NCBI GenBank assembly: GCA_937127435.1
Contig: CAKZLZ010000087.1
Location: 1-56,715 of the forward strand
Length of the DNA: 56,715 bases
Direction: 5' to 3'
From: an uncultured Verrucomicrobiota bacterium
GTDB lineage: Bacteria; Verrucomicrobiota; Kiritimatiellia; SS1-B-03-39; UBA6053
The translations under genes and the position numbers were made by a program. Below, in pieces: positions 18,297 through 26,836 of the stretch (positions are counted from its first letter, which is position 1; each line of letters starts with the position of its first letter). The notes beneath the pieces are model-generated. The model worked only from the letters and a program-made list of their open reading frames with translations. It was not told the DNA's origin and did no database searches.

Positions 18297-19655
18297 TTAG
18301 GGTTTGAGGCTTCTGTTGATCAGGGCGGAGGCCCGTTCGCCCTGCAACATTTGGTTTCCCTTCAGTCCGTAACAGAGAATAACCTCCAAAGAGCCTTTTT
18401 GAATGCCTTGTTTCATCAATTCTTCGGCGGGAAGGGTGTAGCGCCCGGCTTTCCGGATGAGCTCAAAGTGCATTCCTGAAACCCCTTCCAGGGAGCGGTA
18501 AATCACTTCTGTGCAGACCAGCCGGTCACTTCGGTTAAAATCGAATTCAAAGTCATACAGTTTGCCTTCATGGGAAAGGGCCTTTTCGATGCTGCTTTTC
18601 CGGTCAGTATCGGAGACAAACTTTGGACGGAAAAGCACAAAGGCATCTACGGTAAGGGTTTCGCGGATAGAACGGAAACGAACGCCGTCTTTTTTTGCTT
18701 CCAGAATGCAAATGGGGTTTTGGGCTCTCTCTTTTTGATCGGAATGATACGTAACGCCCAAAGCTTCTCTTTGCGAGGGGGTGCCGATGATAAACGCGCC
18801 ATGGGGCCAAAATCCGGGAAGAAACAGATTGCTCATGGCATCATCGTGGCGGGTGATTAACACATCCCCGGGCTGCATGAGCTCCGCTAATTGTTTGCGG
18901 GCCTGTCGTCGCACCCTTTTTCGGTGAAAAGGGTTCCGCATTTCCGCAATGGCACGGCCGGAGACTTCAAACAGTCCCCACATCACAGCGTGGTATTGAC
19001 GGGAGGGCCTCGATTTAATTCTGAAGACCTGACACTTTGCATAGGCCGCTGCATGTTGCCGCTTTTGGGTTTCCAGATAAGGCTGTTCCATTTCAAGCGC
19101 CCGCAAAAGGGGGCCGCTGAGTGGATCCTCTGAAAATTGTTTCAGCTCTTCCGCATGACGTTCTGCGAACTGTAAAGCCCGCAGATACCTCAACAAAGTG
19201 GCCGGGTGGGTGGAGCTTTTATGAATGCGGTCAAAAATCCCCTGGGGAATGCCGAAAGCGGTATCCGGTTGATTGAGTAATTTTCGGAGCAACTTTTCAT
19301 CATGGGTGCGGTTAACCATAAACCGTGCGCTTCGCATGAGAATGCATCCGGAAAGCCAGGCGGCAATGAAAGCTTGCTGGGAAGCCGGTGCCAGCTTTTT
19401 GCCGATTCGGGGCAAGAGCGGCCGGAGAGAGTGCAGAGTTTGATGCAGTGCATTCCGGACGTGAAGGTATTGAGAAAAAACCGTTTTGATGCGGGCTTCT
19501 TCTTCCGGACTGAAATATCCCCGCTCCAATGCGGCTTGCAGTTCGTTCTGAAGATCATCGATCTCTCCTGCCAAGGGAACCGCGCGCTGGGCTGCCAGCA
19601 ACGTGTCTCTGGCCTTTTCGAGGAGTTCATGTTGGGAGGGGGAAAGGGACGTCAT
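18297..19655 (-). CDS. YiiX/YebB-like permuted NlpC/P60 (papain-fold) hydrolase
   Basis: The 452-residue protein has about 260 N-terminal residues of helical sequence. A permuted papain-like domain follows (GDVLITRHDDAMSNLFLPGF). His285 in FWPHGAF and Cys381 in DRLVCTEVIY are the expected catalytic pair in circularly permuted NlpC/P60 enzymes of the YaeF/YiiX group. Relatives are thought to act on amides or thioesters of lipids or peptides; the substrate here is unknown. No signal peptide is seen. Confidence 0.82.
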   Translation of the reverse strand: MTSLSPSQHELLEKARDTLLAAQRAVPLAGEIDDLQNELQAALERGYFSPEEEARIKTVFSQYLHVRNALHQTLHSLRPLLPRIGKKLAPASQQAFIAAWLSGCILMRSARFMVNRTHDEKLLRKLLNQPDTAFGIPQGIFDRIHKSSTHPATLLRYLRALQFAERHAEELKQFSEDPLSGPLLRALEMEQPYLETQKRQHAAAYAKCQVFRIKSRPSRQYHAVMWGLFEVSGRAIAEMRNPFHRKRVRRQARKQLAELMQPGDVLITRHDDAMSNLFLPGFWPHGAFIIGTPSQREALGVTYHSDQKERAQNPICILEAKKDGVRFRSIRETLTVDAFVLFRPKFVSDTDRKSSIEKALSHEGKLYDFEFDFNRSDRLVCTEVIYRSLEGVSGMHFELIRKAGRYTLPAEELMKQGIQKGSLEVILCYGLKGNQMLQGERASALINRSLKP

Positions 19656-19743
19656 CGTGTAAAAAGTTCTTGTCAGGGAATCCGGTTGGGCTTAAAATTA
19701 TGACAGGTTTAATGAATGTTTCAATCCAATGTGGAGATATCGA

Positions 19744-19953
19744 ATGAAAATCCTGTTACTCACCTGTCTTCCCTTTTTCTTTCTGGGCTGTGTTTCATCT
19801 ACAGATGCCGAGGGCATGAAGAGCCCGACGGTTTCAGAATGCGGCTGTAAACTGAAAGAAGGAAAGGCTTGTTCCTGCGGACATGACAGTGCGGAAGCCT
19901 GCACCTGCGCAAAAAAGTCCATGACCGAAGGCAGTCAAAAGGCCGACGGTTAA
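19744..19953 (+). CDS. Small cysteine-rich lipoprotein
   Basis: The ATG at 19744, with GGAG 6 to 9 bases upstream, gives 69 residues. A lipobox (LPFFFLGC) follows the signal sequence, so the mature protein begins at the lipidated Cys. The mature part is short and holds about seven more cysteines in CGC, CSCGH and CTCAKK clusters, which suggests metal binding. No known family is recognised. Confidence 0.75.
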   Translation: MKILLLTCLPFFFLGCVSSTDAEGMKSPTVSECGCKLKEGKACSCGHDSAEACTCAKKSMTEGSQKADG

Positions 19954-19993
19954 CCCGGGAAAGTCTTCGCGAGTGAAGTGGCGCTGCTGAATG

Positions 19994-20410
19994 TTAGGGA
20001 TTCAGGTTTTCCAGTTCACCGGTCTTGAAATTCAAGCTCCGGTAATAACATCCGTTGCGGGGAATGCCGTCTTTATTTTTGGTGTGGCAAATGCCGCTGC
20101 GCCGTGCGCGCACAATGTAGAGCAGGGAATTCTGTTCGCAGTTGACCCGGACATCCAGCAGTTCGAAGGTTTCGCCCGAAGTGGCACCTTTCTCCCACAG
20201 TTCGTGCCGGGAAGTGGACCAGAAGGTAGCGTTTCCGGTTTTTAAGGAATGCTGGAGGGCCTGCTCATTGGCGTACGCAACCAGAATGAGTTCCTGGCTG
20301 TCCTGGTCCTGAACGGCGACCGGGACCACATCCGGATTGCCTTCCGCGACTTTTTTCAGTTTGGTCCAATCGAGGGTGAATTTGGTGCCTTCTTCGAGTT
20401 CTTTAGACAT
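19994..20410 (-). CDS. hisI: Phosphoribosyl-AMP cyclohydrolase HisI
   Basis: HisI opens the adenine ring of phosphoribosyl-AMP, the third step of histidine synthesis. The 138-residue protein shows the family motifs LVAYANEQAL, FWSTSRHELWEKGATSG and a CH-containing GICHTKN zinc/magnesium region. There is no fused HisE domain, and no other his gene is nearby. Length and motifs are typical of the monofunctional enzyme. Confidence 0.96.
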   Translation of the reverse strand: MSKELEEGTKFTLDWTKLKKVAEGNPDVVPVAVQDQDSQELILVAYANEQALQHSLKTGNATFWSTSRHELWEKGATSGETFELLDVRVNCEQNSLLYIVRARRSGICHTKNKDGIPRNGCYYRSLNFKTGELENLNP

Positions 20411-20488
20411 AGCTTGGTTGGGGATAGGGTTAAGTTTTCAGCGTCTTAGCATGTCGGATACAGGTTGCCATACTTTATTCGGCAAAAT

Positions 20489-20678
20489 GTAGTCCACGAT
20501 CTCCGCGCGTGGAAATAGAACCCGGGTATTCCGGGTATGTGAAATACGCATGATGATTTTCACGTACGGGTAGTCCACGATCTCCGAGCGTGGAAATATA
20601 AGCCTGTAAAAGCATTTAAATTTTCCGCGTTTGGAATGCGAAGACTACGGATTTCCACGTACGGAGAACGTGGACTAC
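20489..20678. repeat. Scattered REP-like hairpins, family B
   Basis: GTAGTCCACGATCTCCGCGC with GTGGAAAT starts at 20489, and a near copy starts at 20570. A reversed copy (ATTTCCACGTACGGAGAACG then TGGACTAC) ends at 20678. Each is GTAG, one base, then a CCACG...CGTGG stem. The same unit builds the 64-bp array at 24076. They occupy the gap between hisI and the DUF6435-like gene. Confidence 0.8.
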
Positions 20679-20715
20679 GTTTGTAAGGTTTTGTTTTCTC
20701 CATCGATTCGTTGGT

Positions 20716-20883
20716 ATGAACTTCTTTAATAAAACAAAATCGGCGGAAAAATTACGTAAGCAATACCAAAAACTTATGGAGCAGGCGATGCTTGCCCAGC
20801 GGGGAGGAAACATTGTGAAAAGTTCCGAGCTGCATGCGGAAGCGGAGTTGATGTTAAAGGAAATCGATTCACTTGAAAAATAA
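20716..20883 (+). CDS. DUF6435-like small protein
   Basis: The 55-residue protein (MNFFNKTKSAEKLRKQYQKL at the start) is helical and charged. It matches my recollection of the DUF6435 family, short proteins starting with a basic FF..K segment, an LRK.Y.KL.EQA block and an AEAE.ML.EI end. The function is unknown. The last 11 bases overlap the TTG start of the DUF2071 gene, so the two are probably coupled. Confidence 0.72.
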   Translation: MNFFNKTKSAEKLRKQYQKLMEQAMLAQRGGNIVKSSELHAEAELMLKEIDSLEK

Positions 20884-21622
20884 ATCTCCCCGATTCCCTG
20901 CGAAAGCATTAGATGGCGTGGCGCATCGCCCCTGGCCTCTTCCGGATGCGCCTTGGATGATGCGTCAACAATGGCAGAATTTATTATTTCTCCATTACCC
21001 CGTGGATCCCGCGCAAATTCGGGACCGGATCCCTGCGGGTCTCGAACTGGATTTATTCGACGGCAAGGCCTGGCTGGGGGTGGTGCCTTTCGATATGAAA
21101 GGGGTGACGGGACGGGGATGTCCGGCGCCGAAAACTTTTTGTGATTTTCCTGAAATTAATCTCCGTACCTACGTGATCCACAAAGGGAAACCGGGGGTAT
21201 GGTTTTTTAGTTTGGATGTACCGGGTGCGTTGGCGGTTTGGGCGGCGCGGACATTCTTTCATTTGCCGTATTTTAAGGCGGCAGTGGAGTGTCAGGTAGA
21301 AGAAGACCAGGTGCATTACCGTTATGCGCGTGAGCGTCGGACCTTCAATGCGGATGTTCATCCGGTCGGGGAGGTGTTTGAGGCCAAAGAGGGGTTCGAG
21401 CACTGGGCGACGGCCCGCTACGCACTTTATTGTCAGAGCCGCAAAGGCAATCTTTACCGGGGCGATATCCACCATGCCCCTTGGCCGCTTCAACGGGCAG
21501 AAGTGGCCTTTCAGGAAAATACCTTTCTGTCAGAATTTACGGTCGGCGCGCTTCATCCTTCGGTTCTGTTTTCTAAATCTCTTGATGTGGTGGTCTATCC
21601 GCTTAAGATCCTGTCTGTCTAA
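20873..21622 (+). CDS. DUF2071 (YqjF-like) protein
   Basis: The 249-residue protein has the DUF2071 pattern near its start (HRPWPLPDAPWMMRQQW, then LLFLHYPVDPAQIRDRIPAG). An LDLFDGKAWLGVVPFDM segment and EINLRTYV follow. The only start upstream of the conserved region is TTG at 20873 or GTG at 20918. I took the TTG because AAGGA lies about ten bases before it. DUF2071 has an acetoacetate-decarboxylase-like fold, but its activity is unknown. The GH9 gene follows after 33 bases. Confidence 0.85.
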   Translation: MKNKSPRFPAKALDGVAHRPWPLPDAPWMMRQQWQNLLFLHYPVDPAQIRDRIPAGLELDLFDGKAWLGVVPFDMKGVTGRGCPAPKTFCDFPEINLRTYVIHKGKPGVWFFSLDVPGALAVWAARTFFHLPYFKAAVECQVEEDQVHYRYARERRTFNADVHPVGEVFEAKEGFEHWATARYALYCQSRKGNLYRGDIHHAPWPLQRAEVAFQENTFLSEFTVGALHPSVLFSKSLDVVVYPLKILSV

Positions 21623-21655
21623 GCTGAATGGTTCTGCAACGACATGGAGTGATCT

Positions 21656-24013
21656 ATGCGAACGCGCTGTCTGATATTTTGTGGTTTCTTGAATTTCTTT
21701 TTGTCGCAGATGAACATTTTGGCGGAGGAGATTCCGACCGTTTTACATCTGGGACTGGTGGCCCCGGATCTGCTTGGCATCACTCTGCAGGACGGTCAGA
21801 TGGTGCCTGGCGAACAAATTCCGTATCAGCCCGAAGCCGGGGATGCGTTACGGGACGAAAAGCATTCCATCAGCATCTACCGGGACGAAAAATTTCTGGG
21901 ATGGCTGGTGGGAAAGTCGCAGGAGCTTCTCTACACGGAAGATCAGGTGAAAGGGAAAATGACCGATCCCGCTTGGCTGGATGATAATCAAAGTTACCGG
22001 ATTCAATCATCAGATGATCCGAATTTCAGCGAAGGGCTTCTCCCGCTGGATGTTTACCGCAAAACCAAACCTTCCGACTTCGCCCGTTGGCATGGATGGC
22101 CTTACCAAGCGCCTCTCCGCCATGTCATTTACCTGAAACTGCCACATCCCCTGAAGGCAGGAAAAAGTTACCGCATCGAATTTCAGCAGACCGGGTTGGC
22201 ACCGCAGACTTTCCGGTTTGATCCCGCTTCCCTCCGCTCGGAAGCGGTGCATGTGAGCCAGTTGGGGTTTCGTCCGGATGATCCGGTCAAAGTCGCGTTT
22301 TTGTCCTGTTGGCTGGGGAGTGGTGGCGCTGTGGATTATCAGCAAGATCTCAACTTCTGGGTTTCGAACGCTCAAGGGGAAAGGGTGATGGAAGGGAAGG
22401 TGCAACTGTCGAAAAAAGTGACTGAACCTGAGGATGCCTACAAAATAAATTATAATGGCACCGATGTGTACAAAATGGATTTTTCAAATCTGAAGACGCT
22501 CGGAACTTACCGGGTTTGGGTGGACGGGATTGGCTGTTCCTACCCCTTTGAAGTTTCTGAAAATGCTTGGCGTGATGCTTTCCGGGTTTCCGTCCGGGGC
22601 TTTTATCACCAGCGCAGCGGCATTGAGTTGGGTCCGCCCTTTACCGGTTATATTCGGCCGCGAACCTTTCATCCGGATGACGGTCTGAAAGTTTTTCATT
22701 CTGCCACCACGTTGATGGATAGTAAAAACGGTCTTAATGCCCGGGGACAGGATAAAAATAATTTCTATCTGCTGGTGAAGGGGAAGACCGATGAAATTGT
22801 GCCGAATGCCTGGGGCGGGTATATGGATGCCGGCGACTGGGACCGCCGTATTCAACATTTGATTGTTTCCCGGTATCTTCTGGAGCTGGTGGAAATGTTT
22901 CCTTCGGAAACGCAGGGTCTGACATTAAACATACCGGAGAGCGGGAATGATCTGTCGGATCTGGTGGATGAAGCATTGTTCAATTTGGATTTTTACCGGC
23001 GCTTGCAAAGCCCGGAAGGGGGGATTCGCGGCGGCATTGAATCCGCAGAACATCCGCGGCACGGGGAGGCAAGTTGGCAGGAGTCATTGGATGTGATGGC
23101 CTATGCTCCCGGTGTTTGGTCCAGTTTTGTCTATGCAGGCGGAGCGGCCCAGGCGGCATTTGTACTGATGGAAACCCATCCGGATCTTTCCGGGGTCTAT
23201 GCGCAAAGTGCTCTGCGGGCCATGCAGTGGGCGGAAGCACATTATGATCAAAGCGAAAAGTTGCCCCATGATGTTCGGGATGACCGTAACCTTGCGGCGG
23301 TGGAATTGTACCGGCTGACCGGTGACGAACAATGGCACCGGATTTTCCAGGAAACGACGGTGTTCACCACGCCCGGTGAGACCTTGTTTGAATGGAAAAA
23401 GCACCACCAGCGTCATGCCCCCTGGGTCTATGTGCGTACGGCTCAGCCCGGGGTGGATAAAGATCTTCAGGCCCTTTGCCGGGCCGCGGTTTTACGGGAG
23501 GCGGACAACCGGAAACGAAACGGGGAACAGAGTGGATTTGGTTGGGCCAAGTATGAATGGCAGCCCGGAATGTGGGGTGTCTTCTCCGCTCCCGACGGCA
23601 TCAGTTTGGCCCGGGCACATTATTTAACCAAAGATCTCTCCTACTTAAAAGCTTTGGTGTTGGCCTGCCAAACCGGTGCGGGGGCAAATCCGGTCAACAT
23701 ATGTTATACCACCGGACTGGGACAGCAAAGTCCGCAGCATCCCCTGCATGTGGATTCGAGAATCACCCGCCAGACGCCTCCCCCCGGGTTGACGGTGTCC
23801 GGCCCGATAGATGTGGCGCGTCATCAAAATTACTGGGCGCAGAAAGTGGTGTCGGCGTATAGCTATCCCGAGGTTCAGCGCTGGCCGACCTTGGAAGCCT
23901 TTTGGGATGTGTTCTGGTATCCCCCCGTCTGTGAATTTACGGTTCAGAACCCCATGGCCGCCAATGCCTTTGCCTGGGGCTATTTGGCATTTCGCCCGAA
24001 AGAGGGGCAGTAG
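21656..24013 (+). CDS. Glycoside hydrolase family 9 (endoglucanase-type) enzyme
   Basis: The 785-residue protein begins with a signal peptide (CLIFCGFLNFFLSQM). An N-terminal Ig-like domain of the CelD_N type follows (VHVSQLGFRPDDPVKVAFL near residue 200). The catalytic (alpha/alpha)6 barrel has GGYMDAGDWDRR near residues 386-397, with the aspartates that activate water. A C-terminal CEFTVQNPMAANAFAWGYL block near residue 758 holds the candidate acid Glu. GH9 enzymes cut beta-1,4-glucans. A large insert of about 180 residues precedes the Ig domain and I do not recognise it. The gene ends 15 bases before a REP array. Confidence 0.9.
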   Translation: MRTRCLIFCGFLNFFLSQMNILAEEIPTVLHLGLVAPDLLGITLQDGQMVPGEQIPYQPEAGDALRDEKHSISIYRDEKFLGWLVGKSQELLYTEDQVKGKMTDPAWLDDNQSYRIQSSDDPNFSEGLLPLDVYRKTKPSDFARWHGWPYQAPLRHVIYLKLPHPLKAGKSYRIEFQQTGLAPQTFRFDPASLRSEAVHVSQLGFRPDDPVKVAFLSCWLGSGGAVDYQQDLNFWVSNAQGERVMEGKVQLSKKVTEPEDAYKINYNGTDVYKMDFSNLKTLGTYRVWVDGIGCSYPFEVSENAWRDAFRVSVRGFYHQRSGIELGPPFTGYIRPRTFHPDDGLKVFHSATTLMDSKNGLNARGQDKNNFYLLVKGKTDEIVPNAWGGYMDAGDWDRRIQHLIVSRYLLELVEMFPSETQGLTLNIPESGNDLSDLVDEALFNLDFYRRLQSPEGGIRGGIESAEHPRHGEASWQESLDVMAYAPGVWSSFVYAGGAAQAAFVLMETHPDLSGVYAQSALRAMQWAEAHYDQSEKLPHDVRDDRNLAAVELYRLTGDEQWHRIFQETTVFTTPGETLFEWKKHHQRHAPWVYVRTAQPGVDKDLQALCRAAVLREADNRKRNGEQSGFGWAKYEWQPGMWGVFSAPDGISLARAHYLTKDLSYLKALVLACQTGAGANPVNICYTTGLGQQSPQHPLHVDSRITRQTPPPGLTVSGPIDVARHQNYWAQKVVSAYSYPEVQRWPTLEAFWDVFWYPPVCEFTVQNPMAANAFAWGYLAFRPKEGQ

Positions 24014-24028
24014 GGGCGGAGGTCGGAC

Positions 24029-24488
24029 GTAGTCCACGCTCTCCGAGCGTGGAAATGAAACAAGAGCCCAAGCCTGATTTCCACGCTCGGAGATTGTGGA
24101 CGACGCCTGTGGGCGGAAATGAAGCAAGATCCTGAGCCTGATTTCCACGCTCGGAGATCGTGGACGACGCCTGTGCGAGGAAATGAAACAAGAGCCTAAG
24201 CCTGATTTCCACGCTCGGAGATCGTGGACTACGCCTGTGGGTGGAAATGAAACAAGAGCCTGAGCCTGATTTCCACGCTCGGAGATCGTGGACGACGCCT
24301 GTGCGAGGAAATGAAACAAGAGCCCAAGCCTGATTTCCACGCTCGGAGATCGTGGACTACGCCTGTGGGAGGAAATGAAGCAAGAGCCCAAGCCTGATTT
24401 CCACTCTCGGAGATCGTGGACGACGCCTGTGGGCGGAAATGAAACAAGATCCTAAGCCTGATTTCCACGCTCAGAAGTCGTGGTCTAC
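24029..24488. repeat. 64-bp tandem array of REP-like hairpins (family B)
   Basis: One forward unit (GTAGTCCACGCTCTCCGAGC with GTGGAAAT) at 24029-24056 is followed by reversed units starting at 24076, 24140, 24204, 24268, 24332, 24396 and 24460. The period is exactly 64 bases. Each reversed unit reads ATTTCCACGCTCGGAGATCG then TGGAC, usually GAC or TAC, followed by GCCTGTG and a GGAAATGAAACAAGA linker. The last unit ends in GGTCTAC at 24488, whose reverse complement GTAG supplies the metX stop codon. No coding frame in the array looks real. Confidence 0.92.
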
Positions 24489-25621
24489 CACTCGCCTTCG
24501 AGGGTATATCGAATGTGAGGCGTAAACAGATCGGGTTCCAGCAAGAAGCTGTCATGACCTTTTTCGCTGTGCACGGTGACGCGCATGCAGCGGACGCCGG
24601 CCTGCTTGAGGAGTTCTTCGAGATATTTTTGTTCGCCGGGGTAGAAACAGACATCGGTATCGATGCTGAAAATCATATAACGCTGATGCTGGCAGCGTTT
24701 GAATACATCGACCATTGAATCTGCTTTCAGCATGGTTTTTAAGTTGAAGCGTTGCCACATGGCCATGATGCGCAAGTAGGTATTGGCATCAAAACGTTCG
24801 ATGAATTTTTTGCCATGGTGGAGCATGTAGGATTCAATCTGATGCCCGAGTTTATAGAAGCTGTAGCCGTCATCCGGCTGAATCAGTTCTCCGCGGGCGC
24901 GGGATTCCATGGTCTCCAAAGAGACGTAGGTTTTATGTGCCACCATCCGGGCCAGCATGAGTCCGTTGTCCGGATGGGGACCCTCATAGTAATCGCCGCC
25001 CTGAAAATTGTGGTCACTTTCAATGGCGGTGATCTGTTCGAAATTATGCAGACGCTGCAGGCTGGTCAACCGGGGGCCGGTTCCCAAAGGCAACACGATA
25101 TCCACCCGTTCCGGATAGAGGGTTGCAAAGGTTAAGCACAACAGACCGCCCACCGAGGGACCGGTGACCGCATGTAATTTTTTAATGCCCAAATGGTCGA
25201 GGAGCAGGGCCTGACTGTTGACCACATCTTCCACTTTCAAAAAGGGAAAGCGGCTGCCGTAAGGTTTGCCGTCGTCCGGGTGAGGGGAGCAGGGGCCGGT
25301 GCTGCCGTAGCATCCGCCAAGATAATTTACGCAGATCACAAAAAATTTGTTGGTGTTGATGGCCCGTCCGGGCCCCACAAACAGATCCCACCAACCGGGC
25401 ACACACTCATCATTCCAGATCGGAACTTCATCAGGAACCGTTTCGCAAATGCCGGCGGCGTGTTGACTGCCACTGAGGGCGTGAAAGACCAATACGACAT
25501 TGTCTTTGGCTTCGTTAAGTTCGCCGTAGGTCTCGTAAGCGAGGCGGGCTTCAGGAATTACCCCGCCGGCACGGCAGATAAATGGTTCAGGAAGGGTATA
25601 AAATTGAGGTTGCGTTTGCAT
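24485..25621 (-). CDS. metX: Homoserine O-acetyltransferase MetX
   Basis: MetX acetylates L-homoserine with acetyl-CoA for methionine synthesis. The 378-residue alpha/beta hydrolase shows VFHALSGSQHAAG, NYLGGCYGSTGP and the nucleophile elbow GPSVGG with Ser156. The C-terminal SEKGHDSFLLEP carries the catalytic His. I chose the ATG at 25621, which has AGGA eight bases upstream, over ATGs at 25639 and 25726. The TAG stop is part of a REP-like GTAG. It is divergent from cysK, the neighbouring sulfur-assimilation gene. Confidence 0.95.
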   Translation of the reverse strand: MQTQPQFYTLPEPFICRAGGVIPEARLAYETYGELNEAKDNVVLVFHALSGSQHAAGICETVPDEVPIWNDECVPGWWDLFVGPGRAINTNKFFVICVNYLGGCYGSTGPCSPHPDDGKPYGSRFPFLKVEDVVNSQALLLDHLGIKKLHAVTGPSVGGLLCLTFATLYPERVDIVLPLGTGPRLTSLQRLHNFEQITAIESDHNFQGGDYYEGPHPDNGLMLARMVAHKTYVSLETMESRARGELIQPDDGYSFYKLGHQIESYMLHHGKKFIERFDANTYLRIMAMWQRFNLKTMLKADSMVDVFKRCQHQRYMIFSIDTDVCFYPGEQKYLEELLKQAGVRCMRVTVHSEKGHDSFLLEPDLFTPHIRYTLEGEW

Positions 25622-25740
25622 GTTGGATGTCCTAGCCATCAGGAACCCGCTTCGCAAGCAGGAAAAAGCAGGGCTTTTCGGGTTGCACCCCAAAAAATGC
25701 ACTTTTTTTCTGAATGGGACTTGCACATCAATTAGAAAGT
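25622..25740 (-). promoter_or_regulatory. Possible structured leader of metX
   Basis: Read in the metX direction, the leader contains an A-run and T-run stem around GTGC, three GTGCA repeats, a GCTTGCGAAGC hairpin, and TCCTGATGGCTAGGA. Methionine genes often have leader regulation. I cannot match this to a SAM-I, SAM-II or SAH aptamer, so the call is only that the region could fold. Confidence 0.3.
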
Positions 25741-25830
25741 CTTATTTTAATCCCTACTAAATCTATCGACATACTGTTTAATTATGGCGCTTCAAAATAG
25801 TGAAGCGTCGAAAACCTGGAGAAACTGAAC

Positions 25831-26763
25831 ATGCCTGTATATCAAAATATTGTAGATACCGTTGGAAACACCCCTTTGGTAAAATTGAATCGCGTCACCG
25901 AAGGTTGCGTAGGTGAAGTCTATATCAAACTTGAATCCCGCAATCCTTTGTACAGCGTGAAAGACCGTATTGGCAAAGCCATGATTGAAGCGGCGGAGAA
26001 GTCAGGTGAACTGAAGCCCGGCGGGACCATCATTGAGCCCACATCCGGAAACACCGGTATCGCGTTGTCTTTTGTGGCCGCCGCGAAAGGCTATCGTTGC
26101 ATTCTTTGCATGCCCGAGAGTATGAGCCTCGAACGTCGCCATTTGCTGAAGATTTTGGGTGCGGAGCTGGTTTTGACCGAAGCCGCAAAAGGAATGCCCG
26201 GCGCGATTGCCAAAGCGGAAGAGCTGCACCAGTCCACTCCCGGTTCTTTTATGCCCCAACAGTTTAATAACGATGCCAATCCCGGTGTGCATTACGAGAC
26301 CACCGGTCCGGAAATTTGGGCCGACACGGATGGTGATGTGGATGCTTTGATTTCAGGTGTGGGAACAGGTGGAACCGTTAGTGGTGCGGGTCGATTCCTT
26401 AAGGAAAAGAATCCCAACTTTAAAGCGGTTGCGGTTGAGCCCGAAGGTTCTCCCGTCCTGAGCGGAGGAAACCCGGGTCCGCATAAGATCCAGGGATTGG
26501 CTGCAGGATTTATCCCCAAAAATTATCACGCGGATGTCATTGATGAAGTCATGATCATTAAAGATGAAGAGGCTGGAGATATGGCCCGCCGTTGTGCGCG
26601 TGAAGAAGGTATCCTGATCGGTATTTCTGCCGGGGGCAATGTGCTTGCCGCCGTGGAATATGCCAAACGTCCTGAAAATGCTGGAAAGAAAATCGTTTGT
26701 ATCGGTTGTGATACCGGTGAACGTTATCTCTCTACCTGGTTATTCCAGCAGTATCTTGGATAG
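25831..26763 (+). CDS. cysK: Cysteine synthase A (O-acetylserine sulfhydrylase)
   Basis: This PLP enzyme makes L-cysteine from O-acetylserine and sulfide. The 310-residue protein has the cofactor lysine Lys44 in NPLYSVKDRIG, the substrate loop EPTSGNTGI, and the phosphate-binding SGVGTGGTVSG. All are typical of CysK. A cystathionine beta-synthase activity cannot be ruled out from sequence alone, but there is no CBS domain. It is divergent from metX, and an inverted-repeat terminator follows. Confidence 0.95.
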   Translation: MPVYQNIVDTVGNTPLVKLNRVTEGCVGEVYIKLESRNPLYSVKDRIGKAMIEAAEKSGELKPGGTIIEPTSGNTGIALSFVAAAKGYRCILCMPESMSLERRHLLKILGAELVLTEAAKGMPGAIAKAEELHQSTPGSFMPQQFNNDANPGVHYETTGPEIWADTDGDVDALISGVGTGGTVSGAGRFLKEKNPNFKAVAVEPEGSPVLSGGNPGPHKIQGLAAGFIPKNYHADVIDEVMIIKDEEAGDMARRCAREEGILIGISAGGNVLAAVEYAKRPENAGKKIVCIGCDTGERYLSTWLFQQYLG

Positions 26764-26776
26764 GAATTGAGAAAGT

Positions 26777-26836
26777 GGGAACTTGGGAATTGGGGTGTTT
26801 TCCCTAATTCTCTCATTTCCTAATTTCCCAGTTCCC
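26777..26836. terminator. Inverted repeat between convergent cysK and glycosyltransferase genes
   Basis: GGGAACTTGGGAATT at 26777-26791 pairs with AATTTCCCAGTTCCC at 26822-26836. It lies just after cysK and overlaps the stop of the minus-strand glycosyltransferase gene. It could end transcription from both sides, although no long T-run follows. Confidence 0.55.

Noticed and set aside
24029..24488. CRISPR array or a coding repeat protein on the minus strand
   Set aside because: The 64-base period is not a multiple of three and nothing like a spacer varies. Long open frames through it are by-products of the repeat composition.
25622..25740. A SAM-I or SAM-II riboswitch for metX
   Set aside because: I could not match the conserved core of either class. 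It is kept only as a possible structured leader.
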